Positions 38,601 through 50,540 of a stretch of DNA of 64,000 nt are shown here, piece by piece. The DNA is taken from assembly GCA_016801885.1 (NCBI GenBank), contig CM028896.1:2728001-2792000 (forward strand). The letters are read 5' to 3'. The position numbers were made by a program, and so were the translations under genes. The stretch's first letter is position 1. Each line of letters opens with the position of its first letter. Below the pieces are notes generated by a model. That model saw only the letters and a program-made list of their open reading frames with translations. It did not search any database and was not told the origin of the DNA. The DNA comes from Toxotes chatareus. Taxonomy: Eukaryota > Chordata > Actinopteri > Toxotidae.

Positions 38601-40779
38601 ATGCATAAACTTTGTGTTTGGAATATGGTCTTTTGAGTACATTTTTAAGTCGTGAGGCAAAAGTGTTTGAAAAGGAGACATTTTGGTATTAAAGGGTTGT
38701 TGTCAGTATAGCTCCAGATTGCGAGTGGTTTTACAAAACACAGCTTCGCATCCTCTGCACCACCTTGTCTGCAGATGACAGCTCTCTCGGGGCAGGCTGG
38801 TTCATATCGAGGAACAGCAGCGTGGTCTGTCCTCCACAGCAGGTGACAGTCCTGTCTGTTGACTGATTTCCAACAGCTAAAACTCTGAAAGTCTATGAAT
38901 TCAAACAGTAGGTGGAACTGTGCTGAATTCGTCTCTCGCTGTAAAATTTAAATACACTGGATTATGTTTTTCAATCAATATACTGATAAAACATTTTTAC
39001 TGTGTATCTGCAAAGTTACAATGCTAACAATGTAGAGCATTTCTTTTGCTTTCCCTTCCCTGCAGCAGATAGAGCATATATTTTATGGTTGCAATAGGCA
39101 CTGAAAGTACTTAAAAATACTGAAAAAGCCAGGCCTGACTTTAGCAGTCTCAACCCTAACCACATGTGGACATGAATCCCACTCTGTGGAACCAGAGTCT
39201 TGCACTTTGTATGCCCAGCATCCACCTTGGCCACCTCCGTACGAATTTTGTGGAGAACATAGCAACACAGCACCTGCATTCCTTTAAGACATATTCAGCA
39301 AAATACATTCTCACTGGTAGAATATAAATGTAATGGCTTGGACACAGGGCTGTTAATGTCTGGATCAGAACAAGACACTGAGTCTGATACAATATTTGCT
39401 TCCCTCACAATCACAAGTACAGAAGTTCAAATTCAGATTGCGGTGTACTTGTAAAATGTTCCTAAAATTGAAACATAACAGAGCCAGCTCAGTCTGCCTC
39501 ACACGCTGATGTAAGCTAACATGCTAACTGCATGTCCTCATTGCTGTTTATTTTGCGTCCTCTACTTGCGCACTGGGGCTTGTTTGCCAGTTTTGGGGAT
39601 CAAGAACGTAGCAGGCTTAATATATGTGATACCAGTGTATTAAAAAAAAAAATCCCTGGACTGAGTCAAATCCTGATCCTTTGGTTTAGCTTGGGTCACA
39701 GCAAGAATTAACATTTCCATCAGTGGGGTGGAATATCTTAAAAAGGAGGAGTTCACCTCACAAATGTTGATCAGCTTATTAGAACTTGTTGGGTAGGCCA
39801 ATAAAGTTAGTTCAAAAACAGAGTCTGCGTTATGGAAACTCCATGTAACTATTTTTTCTTTATCAAAATCGAGCACATTCCTTATAGTGTAGTATCACAC
39901 TTAACGTTTTGGTACATTTGCCAAGTTTTCTGATAGAGCTGTTTTGTGATGAGCTGCAGGCGTTCTCATAATCATCCGCAACACGCTGCTGCAGAGAGCA
40001 ACAACACGTAGAAAGTTATATAACAAGAAAAATAAAAGAGAGACATTCTAGTCTAAAGAACTAAATGAACAACAGTTCCTCCAGTGGATTTCAGGTAAAC
40101 TGATAACATGGTCTCTTCTTGGATTGGTTGTTGCTAAGGGCAATTTCTATTAGTTCCTTTTTTCTTCTTCTATTCTTGTTCTCTACTGATGAAAATTGGC
40201 AATCATATAATAATCCACTTAAAAGCGTGCAATCTTGCTTTGCTGCAGACTCAGCAACGGTTTTCACTTCAGAGGCCACGACCACCTCGGGGTGCTCTAT
40301 CATGAGCTCTCCCAGGCCAAACGTAGAGCTCTCATCTTAGAGCGTCCTGTGTAATCCCAGATCAAAGGTCCCAGGGAAACGGGAATGGATTCTCCGCTCT
40401 AACAAGCACACTTTCTCAGATGGAAAAAACTGAACCCATTTTTCTTTATCTTCCTTCTGCAGGTTTGCTCACTCAGTGCACTGAAAGATAGACCTTGCCA
40501 TGATAGCGCAGGCCTCGCTCATAACAGAACACACAGGAAGATAGAACGCGAGATGCCTCTCCGGCCGTTTGATGTCTCTTTTCAGCCGCCGACCCGCCCC
40601 CACTCGTTTTCATGCTAGAGTAACAGCTGATGATAAGCAAAAGATTAGGAAAATAAATTCACCAGGGCTCACCAGGATTTTTTCAATAAAGTCGACTATT
40701 GATATGCATGTAATCTTGAATAACAACAGAACAAAACACACTTTAAAACCTTTTTTGTCAGTGTCATGTTTGAGACACA
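35641..40779. other. Gene-free spacer
   Basis: Contains poly(T) at 36880-36897, a T-rich TTTC run near 36310, and (GA)8 at 38556. The segments 37000-37150 and 37640-37730 are repeat-free with several homeodomain-type cores. A possible GCTAAC-type repeat fragment lies near 39500-39540. No coding exon was found. Confidence 0.5.
38556..38571. repeat. (GA)8 microsatellite
   Basis: Perfect GA dinucleotide run. Confidence 0.9.
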
Positions 40780-41260
40780 ATCCCAACCACCACCTCTGAA
40801 ACAATGTGATGAGACACAGCCCTGAGGGACGCCAATGCTGAGGGTTAAAGGGCAAGATGAGAGGTTTTTCACCACTGTCTCCTTTACCAAAGGAAGCTCC
40901 ACACCCAGTGGCATGTACAAGAATAGATGTTCAGATCTAACAGCACGCTGAAGAGCATTATAGGATTTATGGTGTTGGAGGCAGAGCTGAAATCGATGAT
41001 CAGGATACGGGCGTAAGCATCAGGGTTCTCCAGGTGTTGCAGTATGTAGTGGAGAGCAAGGCTGACAACATTCTCGGCGCAGCTGTTGGTACGTTAGGCA
41101 GACTGATGTGCATCCATCAGGAGGAAAGGTATGGGTTTTCAGGTATGACAGAATGATGCACTCACCATAACTTCATGGCCGCAGATGTTATTGCCATTAG
41201 TGTGTAGCCACTGAGGCAGGAAATCTTGGTGGTTTTTTTGGCACAGTGAGACTTGTGAGA
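40780..41260 (-). mobile_element. Fragment of an L2/CR1-type LINE reverse transcriptase
   Basis: Minus-strand translation gives, in proper order but in shifting frames, landmarks of non-LTR reverse transcriptases. There is a VPKKP-type entry (about 41255), LSGYTLMAITSAAMKL (about 41230-41165) equivalent to the DYRPVALTSxxMK block, and LALHYILQHLENPDAYARIL followed by IIDFSSASNTI (about 41070-40980), the RT palm region containing the first catalytic Asp. Then come TCHWVWSFL and LTLSIGVPQGC (about 40850-40815), the RT GxPQGxxxSP motif. The YADD box and the endonuclease are absent. Stops and frameshifts are present, so the fragment is dead. Such elements (Maui/L2 types) are common in teleosts. 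Confidence 0.87.
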
Positions 41261-41850
41261 ATGTTTAGCCTAACTGAGCATAAAGACTGTAACAGGGGGA
41301 ACAGCTGACCTGGTTCTGCACAAAGTAAGAAAAAAAAAAAAACGTGGTGGACCTGTAAAAAAAGAAAAATGTGATATTTGTAGTTTGAATATGTTGGGTT
41401 TTTTAGCTATGTCTTGATAAAATAACCCTCATTGTTCCACCATTCTTCTTCTTATTATTATTATTGTAAGAGTGTTAAAATGTTTCCACGCTTTTTTATA
41501 AAACACTTGGAATCAAGTACGTGTAAGTGCAAGGCTGTGAAGAGCTTCTTATCATGTCTGTCCTAAAAGTTTTAACTGTCTGTGGCCCATGTATTAAAAT
41601 ACTAAAACTACAATAAAACAAGACAGTAAAAGTGTTTAATATGAATGTGAATGAATATGAATCAATGTCAGTTATCACACAAACAATTTGGTGATTCATA
41701 GTTATTCACAGTAACAAAGGAAACTGACCTCAGATCAGTTGGTGATGGGTCTCATTCAACAAGTCCTCCGACCTGAACAACCACACAAATAATTTGTCCC
41801 TACAGTGTCTCCTGGAATAGTGTCCCTAAAGCAGCAGACACACTGGACCT

Positions 41851-41880
41851 TCATCATCACCGTCATCATCATCATCATCG
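41851..41880. repeat. (CAT)n microsatellite
   Basis: CAT/ATC units with two interruptions, preceded by CACTGGACCTTC. That lead resembles the start of the GACCTTTGTTGTCA repeat family. Confidence 0.85.
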
Positions 41881-42612
41881 TAATCTATTACTTTGCAACA
41901 GCAAATATGTTCTGAAGAAAATTCACACCTGGGGTTAAGATGCATTTTGGGTGATCAGATCACAAGCGGACAGCTCTAAGAGGTGAGATCTGATCACACG
42001 TGGTCACTCATGTGGAGATGCATTCAGGTACCAGGTGTTAACTGATGTACATAGAGCTGTTCACCTGTAACTGGATCACATGAGATGCATGTTTCTGGCA
42101 GGTGAACAGATGGCAAGTAAACAAAACACTGGACGTTAACATGGGAGACCACTGTTCTTTTCCTGTTTCCTACTGCTGGTTTATTTTAATAAAACCTAAC
42201 GTCTTTCCCTTATCGTAACCAAGTGGTTGTTAATGTAACCATGATGACAAAGGCCTGCTAACCTTAACGAAATAGTAATTTTATAGCAACCACAATGTTT
42301 CCCTATGTTCCCTATGTTGTTAAGGAAGCGTTTCACTCACCACATTGTATCATTAGTATAAAAGCAGTAAAACCCTTGAAGAGGTTTTCATGTACCTCAG
42401 TGGTACCATGATTCAATAGTTGCCTGTTGCATGCCCGTCTGCCACTCAGACTGTCAGGAAAACAGAAAACGGAGAGGCTTACTGAGAAAGAGGGAAGTGA
42501 GAAGGGAAGATCAGAGAATCAAAATCTGGCCCATGTTCAGACTCTCTGTTTCATGCTCTGGAGCCTTTGAAAATCAGAAGGGCTGACTGGCAGCCAGATC
42601 TGAAGTGATGGA

Positions 42613-42639
42613 GGGAGGGGTGGGGGTGGTGGGCTGGGG
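42613..42639 (+). other. G-quadruplex-type motif
   Basis: G-runs of 3, 4, 5, 3 and 4 bases are separated by A, T, TGGT and CT. Confidence 0.65.
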
Positions 42640-43099
42640 TATGAGGACAAAAAGAAATGCAACAGGAAACATCACATGGAGGCAGACAAATCTAAAAGGC
42701 AAACGGACTCAATAAAACATCAGTTACTTTATCTCATGTTTACTCCCCCCCCCTCCCCCCACTGAAAAACAAATATGAAAACTGAAAAAGTGATGCTGAC
42801 ACCACTTTGAAGTACTCCAAGTATTTCAATGAGACGACTAATAGATGAACCCTAACGTCAAAATCAGAGGCTCCCATTCAGAAGAACATTGGTGATAGAG
42901 GAGATGATGATACTGTTTGGGTTGTGTGCAAATTGAAGCAGATTTTTTTAATAACACTAATCTGTAATCTGCAAACATTTGTCTCCTGTGTTTGAATGTT
43001 CATGTCTATGTTATGGTTTTTAGTTTCAGTCTGCTCATTCATCCTTTCATTCATTCAGTCCAGTTGTTTTTGCAAACATGATTTTACTCTGCTGTCATT

Positions 43100-43450
43100 T
43101 CAGACCCTGCCACTCTCCACCTGCCTGCATTTCCTGCTTGTAGAATCACCTGACCTGCTCCTCCTCTCCATTTACCTGCTCACCTGATCCCCATTCCCTC
43201 ATTAGCTCTCCTGTATACATCCCAGTCTGCTTCCTCTTGCTGTCTGCCAGATTGTCTTTGTGCCATCTGCCTCAGCTTTCAAGTGCTCTGTTCTCTGCCT
43301 GCCTGTTTTGATCCTGATCGTGTTTTGGACCTTGCCTGCTTTGTTTTTTTGGGGGTTTTTTTGGGGGATTTTGCCTCAGCCCGACCCTTTGTACTTTGTC
43401 TGCCTGCTTGGATTTTAAGGGTTCAAACTCCAAAGGGGTAAAACCCCATC
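43100..43450. repeat. Interspersed repeat of unknown class
   Basis: CCTGCC-rich sequence with TTGGACCTTGCCTGCTTTG, CCTCAGCCCGACCC and GTCTGCCTGCTTGGATTTT, wording I associate with abundant teleost repeats. It shares an inverted theme with 35461-35479. It gives a short plus frame (42996-43187) by composition only. I cannot name the family. Confidence 0.5.
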
Positions 43451-44039
43451 AGGTTTGTGCCTTTTTTTTATTATTATTCGTCTTATGCCGTGGCTCAAAC
43501 TGCCGTGAGCTGGAATGAATAATTAATTGTAACAAAGGCCCAAAAATGCAATTTTGGAAAGGCCACAACACTCACACATCCAGCTAAAAAAATTAAATAA
43601 ATAAATAAAAATCTTGGACAATAAAAGTCAAGCCTGCATAATGTGTAAAACAGTTGAATTTTTCAAAGCCGTTTTCAAAAGGCATGAGTCTCCTAAAACA
43701 GGGCCAACAATGTTTTCTTTGTTTCATGTATGTCCAATCCTTTGACTAGTTTTACAACTTTAAACTTTAAAAGTGCTTAGTACTTCAAACGCACCACACA
43801 ACCTATATCAGTGATCTGCTCAATGAATTTATTATAAAAAGCGAAAGGCAGAAGGAATCAATTCTGTCCTTGTATTGTACATGTATTTTGCTTCCACTCC
43901 AAAACAATGTTAAAATACAGTAATGGCTGGTATCCATCACCCGACCGATGTAATGTTCTAAAACACTGAAATACACAACAGTTCATTTAACTATGTGCAA
44001 ATCAGCATTAGATTCTAGTTCTGCTTCAACAGCAGGCTG

Positions 44040-46160
44040 CCCCACCAAACGTCCATAATAATCTGAATGTGTGGTTCATCTTCTGATGGCCTCTTTGCTG
44101 AGCTGATAGTTAATGGCCTCCGAACATTTTTGATTCTGTTTTGTAGTTCTATAAGGAGAGGATCATGTCCTGTTCCAGTGACTTTAGTTTAGTTGAGCTC
44201 TTTGTCTGTCGCTCTACAATTTGCATGGGAATCATTTCTCTTCCAGGCCTTCCATGCTCTTTACTGAGTACATCATCAGTGACCATGTGAACCAGCTCTT
44301 ACAGGCTTTAGTCTTTTCACTCAAGGCAAGCATAAGGTTTGGGAGCATTTTGTGCCATGGAACAGCATATGTCTCAGGGGATGGGGAATACGATATGAGC
44401 TTATCTTAAATGTTTGTATTGATTTCACAGACTCCAAGCTCAGGGATCCAGCTGGCAGCGTTTCCACACAGGGAAAGTAGGACAGTTGTCTCACTTTTGA
44501 TAAAAATTCTCGTCATTTGCTCCATCTGTAGTTGTCTTTCCGGATCTCTCAATACCTATTTGCATATGGAGTGCCTCTAAGTTGGACTTAGAACTGAGTC
44601 TGCAAAGTCTGCAACTACTGCCCTGATGCCACCATCATAGAGCTCTGGATAAAAGCTAGCGGAGTCTGAAACCTGAACCTGCAGTTTTAAAAGTTTGAAA
44701 TAGCTACGATTAATTTCAAATCACGCGATCCAAGTGTGTATGTGTTGACCAAACTGTAAACTCAAGTCAGCCTATAGAAGGAGATACTGGTGTATTGGCC
44801 TATGATTTACATGTGGGAATAACACTTCCCTCATTTACACTTCTTTTTGAGAAGTGGTGTGAGACTGTGAAAGGCTTCAGGAACAAACAAATTCAGCCAA
44901 TGCCCTTAGAAGAATTGTCAGCACTGCCAATTCTGTCCACTGAAATAGGCAAGAACCTCAGTAGCCTCTTATATTGGGCTGCATGGCCTCCAAGCTTTGC
45001 TCTGTTGTTGCTCTGAGTGCCAAATTTGCGAGTTGGATAGAAATACATATTTCTTGACCAGATCCATCCAGTATCCACAGAAATACTCAGAAAACTGAAA
45101 TTTTCTGGGAACCCACCAATCATGTAGGAGCCCAAGTTATCTCCCATTATGCATGCGATTCTACCTGTATATATCTTACCCTCAAAAGATGTGCCCTGTA
45201 CCTCCAGCTCATACAAGTCTGACACAAGCTCACTGAAAACTTTATCTATACAGAGCAGTACCAACTGTGTTTGATCAACAGTTGATCGGTGGTGTGGATG
45301 GAAATTTCCCCACAGTAAAGTAGACAGTTAAAACTTTTGCTTGGCAGATCCCAAGAGGATTAGCTGCCTCAAAAGCTTCTTAAAAAAGCATCACCTTTAA
45401 AGAATCTGGGTCTGAGGCAAACATGGCATTAGATCTAATGACATGCCCATCAGTGAAATCACAGAGTGCACCATCTTCAACCAGAAGGTTAGAACTCTGC
45501 TGTGCTGCACTTTCATTGCCTCTTTTATCATTACTCTGAGCTTTTCCAGTGTTGGAATGTAATGATAGAGTCTCCTCTGCCCTCTATCATTGTACCCAAG
45601 TGTAACTTCAACAGGCTGAGCATAGTTAAAGTGCGTCTTGTAATACTGCAGTCTTTGATGGTGAGTAGTTAAAGGACCATTTGCATGTAAGGCGTCGTGC
45701 ACAGGGCTCTGCTCGTATGCACTCTTCTACAGACATGTTCATTTCTCATTTCTCATTTTTCAACACCATAGTGTTCAAGCACATCCATTGCACACTCCTG
45801 CTGATTATCCTGAAGAGCTTCCATTTGCTATCTTTAATTGTGGAAGCTGAGACTAAAAACATTGCCTGCAAGCCCTAGTAAAACAGAGCTACATTTTTTT
45901 GGTGTATAGGCATCATGCACTTTATCACTCACACCATCCTCACTTTGGTCTGCATCAATCACATCAGTTTGTTCAGCTACATTCTCTGCAATATGTGCTC
46001 CCTCACCTGGCAAAGACTGCTCTGCAACTTTGACAGTAACTATCTGGGTGACATTCTGCCTGCTGTGATATCTGAAAATGTGAGATCAAAAGGATGTCTT
46101 CACTTTAAATGTCTTGTATGTGGCCACTCAAGGGAGACACAAGCCCTCTAACATCCGCAT
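44040..46160 (-). mobile_element. Multi-ORF DNA-transposon relic with TNP2-like transposase traces, minus strand
   Basis: Reading the minus strand from high to low coordinates gives fragments in the order of a protein family widespread in fish. These are GPLTTHHQRLQYYKTHFNY and PVEVTLGYNDRG followed by YHYIPTLEKLR (45702-45540), EDGALCDFTDGH then SNAMFASDPDSLKVMLF (45480-45390), and QLVLLCIDKVFSELVSDLYE then IMGDNLGSYMIGGFPENFS (45270-45090). Next come KLGGHAA then LLRFLPISVDRIG (44990-44930). Later traces are HMVTDDVLSKEHGRPGREMI (about 44295-44240) and LQNRIKNVRRP (about 44140-44105). I link the core to TNP2/EnSpm-like transposases by recall, so class is tentative. Stops and frameshifts make it inactive. 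Upstream of 45702 the N-terminal part is decayed, with SEDGVSDKVHDAYTPKK visible near 45900. Confidence 0.72.
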
Positions 46161-49100
46161 ATCCTCTGCTGCAAAGATTCAACACTTCAACTGCACACGC
46201 ACACACTCAGGTTCCAAGTTTGTCTGGTCCTTGTGTCTGGGTGTATTTGTAACAGAACAGTGAAGCAAACAAATGAGGAAAACCTTTTTCCAAAATCTTT
46301 ACAGCCACATTTAAAAAAGAATGTTAACATGTCTGTGTAATCTGCTCTGGTATGCTTCTGGTATTCAATCAATAAGATATTTAATGTTGCTCCACGCAAA
46401 TTCGAATTGTGGGGTTCTTGAAGGGGTTCTTTCTCCCACAATGCAATGCGCAAAATACAGGTAAAGCACTGTGAGGAATAAATACTGAAAATTCCTTTAT
46501 ATTAAAACATCTGTCTCCTGAGTCGTGCTCTTGGGTCCCTTTTCTGAGAAGTGTCACAACCTAGTTGTTTACAGAACTGAGTGCTCATTACGGAGGGGAA
46601 CTATTTTCTGCTTCATGTGTGCAGGATGCAAGGGCAAATTAGCACCCCTCCTGAAAATTTCACACTATAAAACATCTTCAACGCAGCAGGTAGTATCACT
46701 TCCATCAGGCTGCTAACAACTTTGAGAGACACACTGTGAACCCTTACATTACAAACAAATTGGCGAGGATATTCTAGCATCAGAGTGTCAATTTATCTAA
46801 TGAGTGTGATGGCTACTTATTTAAGAGCTGCACACAAACCAAAGCGTTGATTTTTGTCACACGGCCACAGTTTGCTGGAGGACACCAGGGTCACAGTAAA
46901 CTCCCTCCTCACACAGTTATGTGATTATTTATTTTATCGGCTGTTGCTGCTGAAATGTACAAAAACACCATGTTACTTTATTTCCTCAAATAAAAACCAG
47001 TAGTCAGTTAAGTCAGATTAGCAAAAATAGCCTGTATTAGTTCAATGAATTGCACATATTCTTTACCTTAACTGATGTGTGAAAGAGAGATTCTTTTAGT
47101 CAAGTCAGTAAGTCAGTACCAGCAGTATGCATATGTGTATACAGTCAGTTTTAAGCTTTGAGGATGTTTATCTGCTGCAGTGTGGAGGAGGAAACCAATA
47201 ATGTGACAAAACGTACACCCACGTGTGGGGGGGGAAGCAACACTGTGCCAACACACAACACTTTGTACAACATGAGACCTTTGCTGCAAAGATGGGTTCA
47301 AACTTTTGTTCAGTGTTTTGCTGAAAAGTGCTTCTTGGTCAGAAAGACGTGTTTTTCTGTCTGCCTGTGGTGAGTCGTGCAGTGAATGCAGAATGACACA
47401 CCTTCACTTGCTGTTGAATAGCTGTTGGGTGATTTAAAAAAAAGGGATATTCAACGATCATCTGCATCTGAACAGAAAACAAGAAGTGCAGTTGTATTAT
47501 ACAGAAGAAGGGTGTAGAGGACAGGATAAAGTTGAATAAACATTAGATAGATATATTTTCCAAAGAGCCAGTAAGTGCAGTTCTATCACATAAAAGAAGG
47601 CTGTAATGGAAAATACAGCAGAATTACCATTAAATCCATTTTGTAGAGATCTGAGTGACAGCAGATAAAGACTGACAGTCTCAGGATACACAACCAATGC
47701 TATCTACACACTTTCTAGTTTACATGCCTGCTGATTCAGTTGCTCTGTCTGGGTCGTGTAAGCCTCCTGTAAATATATTTTTTTTGTGTGTGTATTTTTT
47801 GGCTGTTGTGTTGTTTGTATATTCTTATTTCATTCCATCTTTTTCATTTCCATATAAGTTTGTGTAATGACCCACTACATACTGTAGATCTGACAATCTA
47901 TTAATAAGCACAACTAACATAATTTGAGCAATAGATGCCAAAACAGTTTGTCTCAGGTGGAGCTGAATTGCAGCCCTGGGAAATGTTTTGTATTCCGTTG
48001 ATGAGTATTTCCACTTCATTTTGATTTTGCTTCTAAACTTGGTAAACTATCCCCCTGTGGGACTGGCATCATTGCAGGCATTAATGCACTATTCACACAC
48101 ACACACACATAATATACAACAAGCAGAGCTCTGTCAAGAGCACTGACGTCAAATAGCGAATAGAGACGGCAATGCAGTTTGACTTGGCAGTTCAAGTCTA
48201 TTCTTTCTGGATGCTCCCCCGCTGTGTCAATAAAGCACATCAGCATGAAATACATAGCAACATGCAGGGAGTGTTATAAAAAGCACCCCCTATGGGTGCA
48301 AAGTAGAAACAAACACTAACCAAGGTGCACATAGAGCGTAACCACAGCAGGGGGGCGGGGGGTAACTGGCTTCTATCTATAAAAGCAGCAACAGAAGTTC
48401 GCTCCACTCATATGCATTTTACATGAGACAAAATGAAAACAAAAACTCCATTTCCCATTACGCTACTACAAGAATTGTATTTTGTTTAGCATGTTAACAT
48501 TTGGTCCAAGCTCGGTCTGTTCAGAGAGCAGAGCTGTGCAGGACCACCAGTAGGATTGGTCTGTCCTGCAGTGGGAGTCCTCTCTACTAGTTGGGCCATT
48601 TATTGCAAGTCTCCTCCAGTCAGTCCTGCCACCCACCTCATATCACCTATATGACTGAATGTGTTAAAACTGCAAGCCAAAGGAAATGCATCAGAAAAGG
48701 CAGTGAAGAAGAAATCTGTATGTAAACAAAACAAAACAAAACAAAACAAAAAGCAGCTGTGAAAATGGTTTGTGAAACAGGAAATGCATTCATCATGTTT
48801 GTTAGACCTCAAGGATGCACACAAACGTGCTGCGTAACACAGAGAAAATGTATTTGTTTACAATAAAACTCCACGGGGCGTCTTTAATGTGCTGTAGATT
48901 ACCATTTCAGCGACACTCCACAGTGCAGTCCTGTTTTGAGCGGCCTTGTTACAGAAATAGTCCTCCATACAACAAATGAACTTCTGGCAACTGCTTAAGC
49001 TACAGCTAACCACTTACTATAATGTTGATTAGTCAGTCTGGAGAGAACGCTATAATGTTGATCTGCCTCAGTGCAGGTTTAATTCTGTGGAAAACATGGA

Positions 49101-50407
49101 CCAAGAACCTTTGAACTGTTACACATTCCCATACCATATGGAGCTATGATGCTTCCTTAGACGAACATTTGCACAAAGTGCCAGCTGGACTGAGACTGAC
49201 CCTCTGTAATTTAGTGGGAACCGAGCAATACCAATACACTATGTCGAGCAGTGTCAATTTCAGGATGAAACCTCTGTAGGAAATTCGCTGAGCCCTTTTC
49301 CAGCCCTTGTTTAATTTGATCCACGATTGGTTGACAAAAATCCTTTAATCAGTGTTTAATGAGACGACGACTGATGAGACTGTTCTGCTAAACACAAGCC
49401 CACAGGTCGTCTGTGCAAGCAGCTTATTATGACCAATAGTTAACAACGATTCTTTTATTTGTGACCATTCCACAACCCTGACTGCATGTTTATTATGGTA
49501 ACCCTGACGAGGAAGGGTCCTCTAACTTTAAGGAAGTACCTTCATGGAAGTGCCTCAGCCTGATGGTCAGGCACGCCTACCACTGCTCTGCTCCTGTGGA
49601 TTGTATCTGAAGGTTGGGTGTGTGAAAATGAATATCATGTAGAAGTTAGGGAAATAACTGGCATGAAAAGTTTCTCTGATCATGTATGTTTGCACAAACG
49701 GACAGAAGTTCTTCAGATGAAGCAAAAGAGGGGCAAACTGGGAATTTAACTTTCTCACTGTCTGTTCTGAACACACAGCTTGCATTCATGATAACATCTT
49801 ATACATTAGGTATGAGCACACGATAAATGCAGCACTAAATGATGATGTGCTGAAACTAGAACTAACTTGTCTTATACTAATATTATTTTAAGAATCATGT
49901 CTTATTGTAACAAATGTGTCACATGCACACAAGCCTTCACGTCCATGTTTTTATGTGCTCTTGATTTTTCTGCACAGCCAAACAGAGGACATGCTAAAGC
50001 GTTTTGTTGAGTCTTAAGATAAATGGAATGGTGCAAGAGGCGCTGACAGCAGGGGGACAAATGTGTGTAAAGGTATCAGCTGAATGACCTTCAGTGACAG
50101 GCTACAGCTGAAGCCGCGACATGCATCCTGAGACGGCCTTAAGAGAAAGGTTGCCTGGGTTTTCTTGACTATGCTCTGCGGCAGTTATAAAATAATACTG
50201 AGCTGTGGGGATTAACCTCTCATTCTCTGTTTTCCTCCTGATGTCTATCTCACACTCGCCCTCCCCACCCGTCATCCTTTCACTTGATTCATTGATTTAG
50301 CCCTGTAGGCAAGATGAGAGTGCTGTGGTGGCAGGATGAAGCACTTGCTGAGGGATGTGGACATGCTTGTGGCTAAGAAGGAGAACTTACAGCTTGTTAT
50401 ACAATTT
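46161..50407. other. Gene-free spacer
   Basis: Contains (AAACA)n at 48724, a short CA run near 48095, G-rich runs near 48350 and AT-rich DNA. No exon or transposon coding trace was recognised. A fragment like the 42.2-kb TAACC/GTAACC repeat may lie near 49380-49580. Confidence 0.5.
48724..48750. repeat. (AAACA)5 microsatellite
   Basis: Five AAACA units followed by AAAAG. Confidence 0.9.
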
Positions 50408-50540
50408 GCAGGCAGTAGTCGCCTAAAGGCTGGAAGAGTGCAGTTCTGATTGGGAGGTCAGTGGCTCAAATGCCTTCAACACCTGACAAGAGTCAATGGG
50501 AACGCTTTCCCCATGGTCAACAACCATCGCTGAGAAAGGT
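50408..50540 (+). mobile_element. tRNA-derived SINE relic
   Basis: The order of motifs fits a teleost tRNA-head SINE. An A-box-like GTCGCCTAAAGGC lies at 50419-50431, and a B-box-like TGGCTCAAATGCC about 33 bases on at 50462-50474 (compare GGTTCGAATCC). These are followed by a body reading CCTGACAAGAGTCAATGGG, then CCATCGCTGAGAAAGG. Both boxes carry substitutions, so the promoter is probably dead. No tail or target duplication is evident. Confidence 0.5.

Larger units (their letters stand above)
41261..44039. other. Gene-free spacer between the LINE fragment and the transposon relic
   Basis: Holds (TTA)n near 41450, a CAT-rich microsatellite at 41851-41880, a G4 motif at 42613, a C-rich run near 42747, a TAACC/AACCNAAC-rich segment at 42180-42310 that looks like a dispersed fish repeat, and the repeat-like block 43100-43450. 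No exon was seen. Confidence 0.5.
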
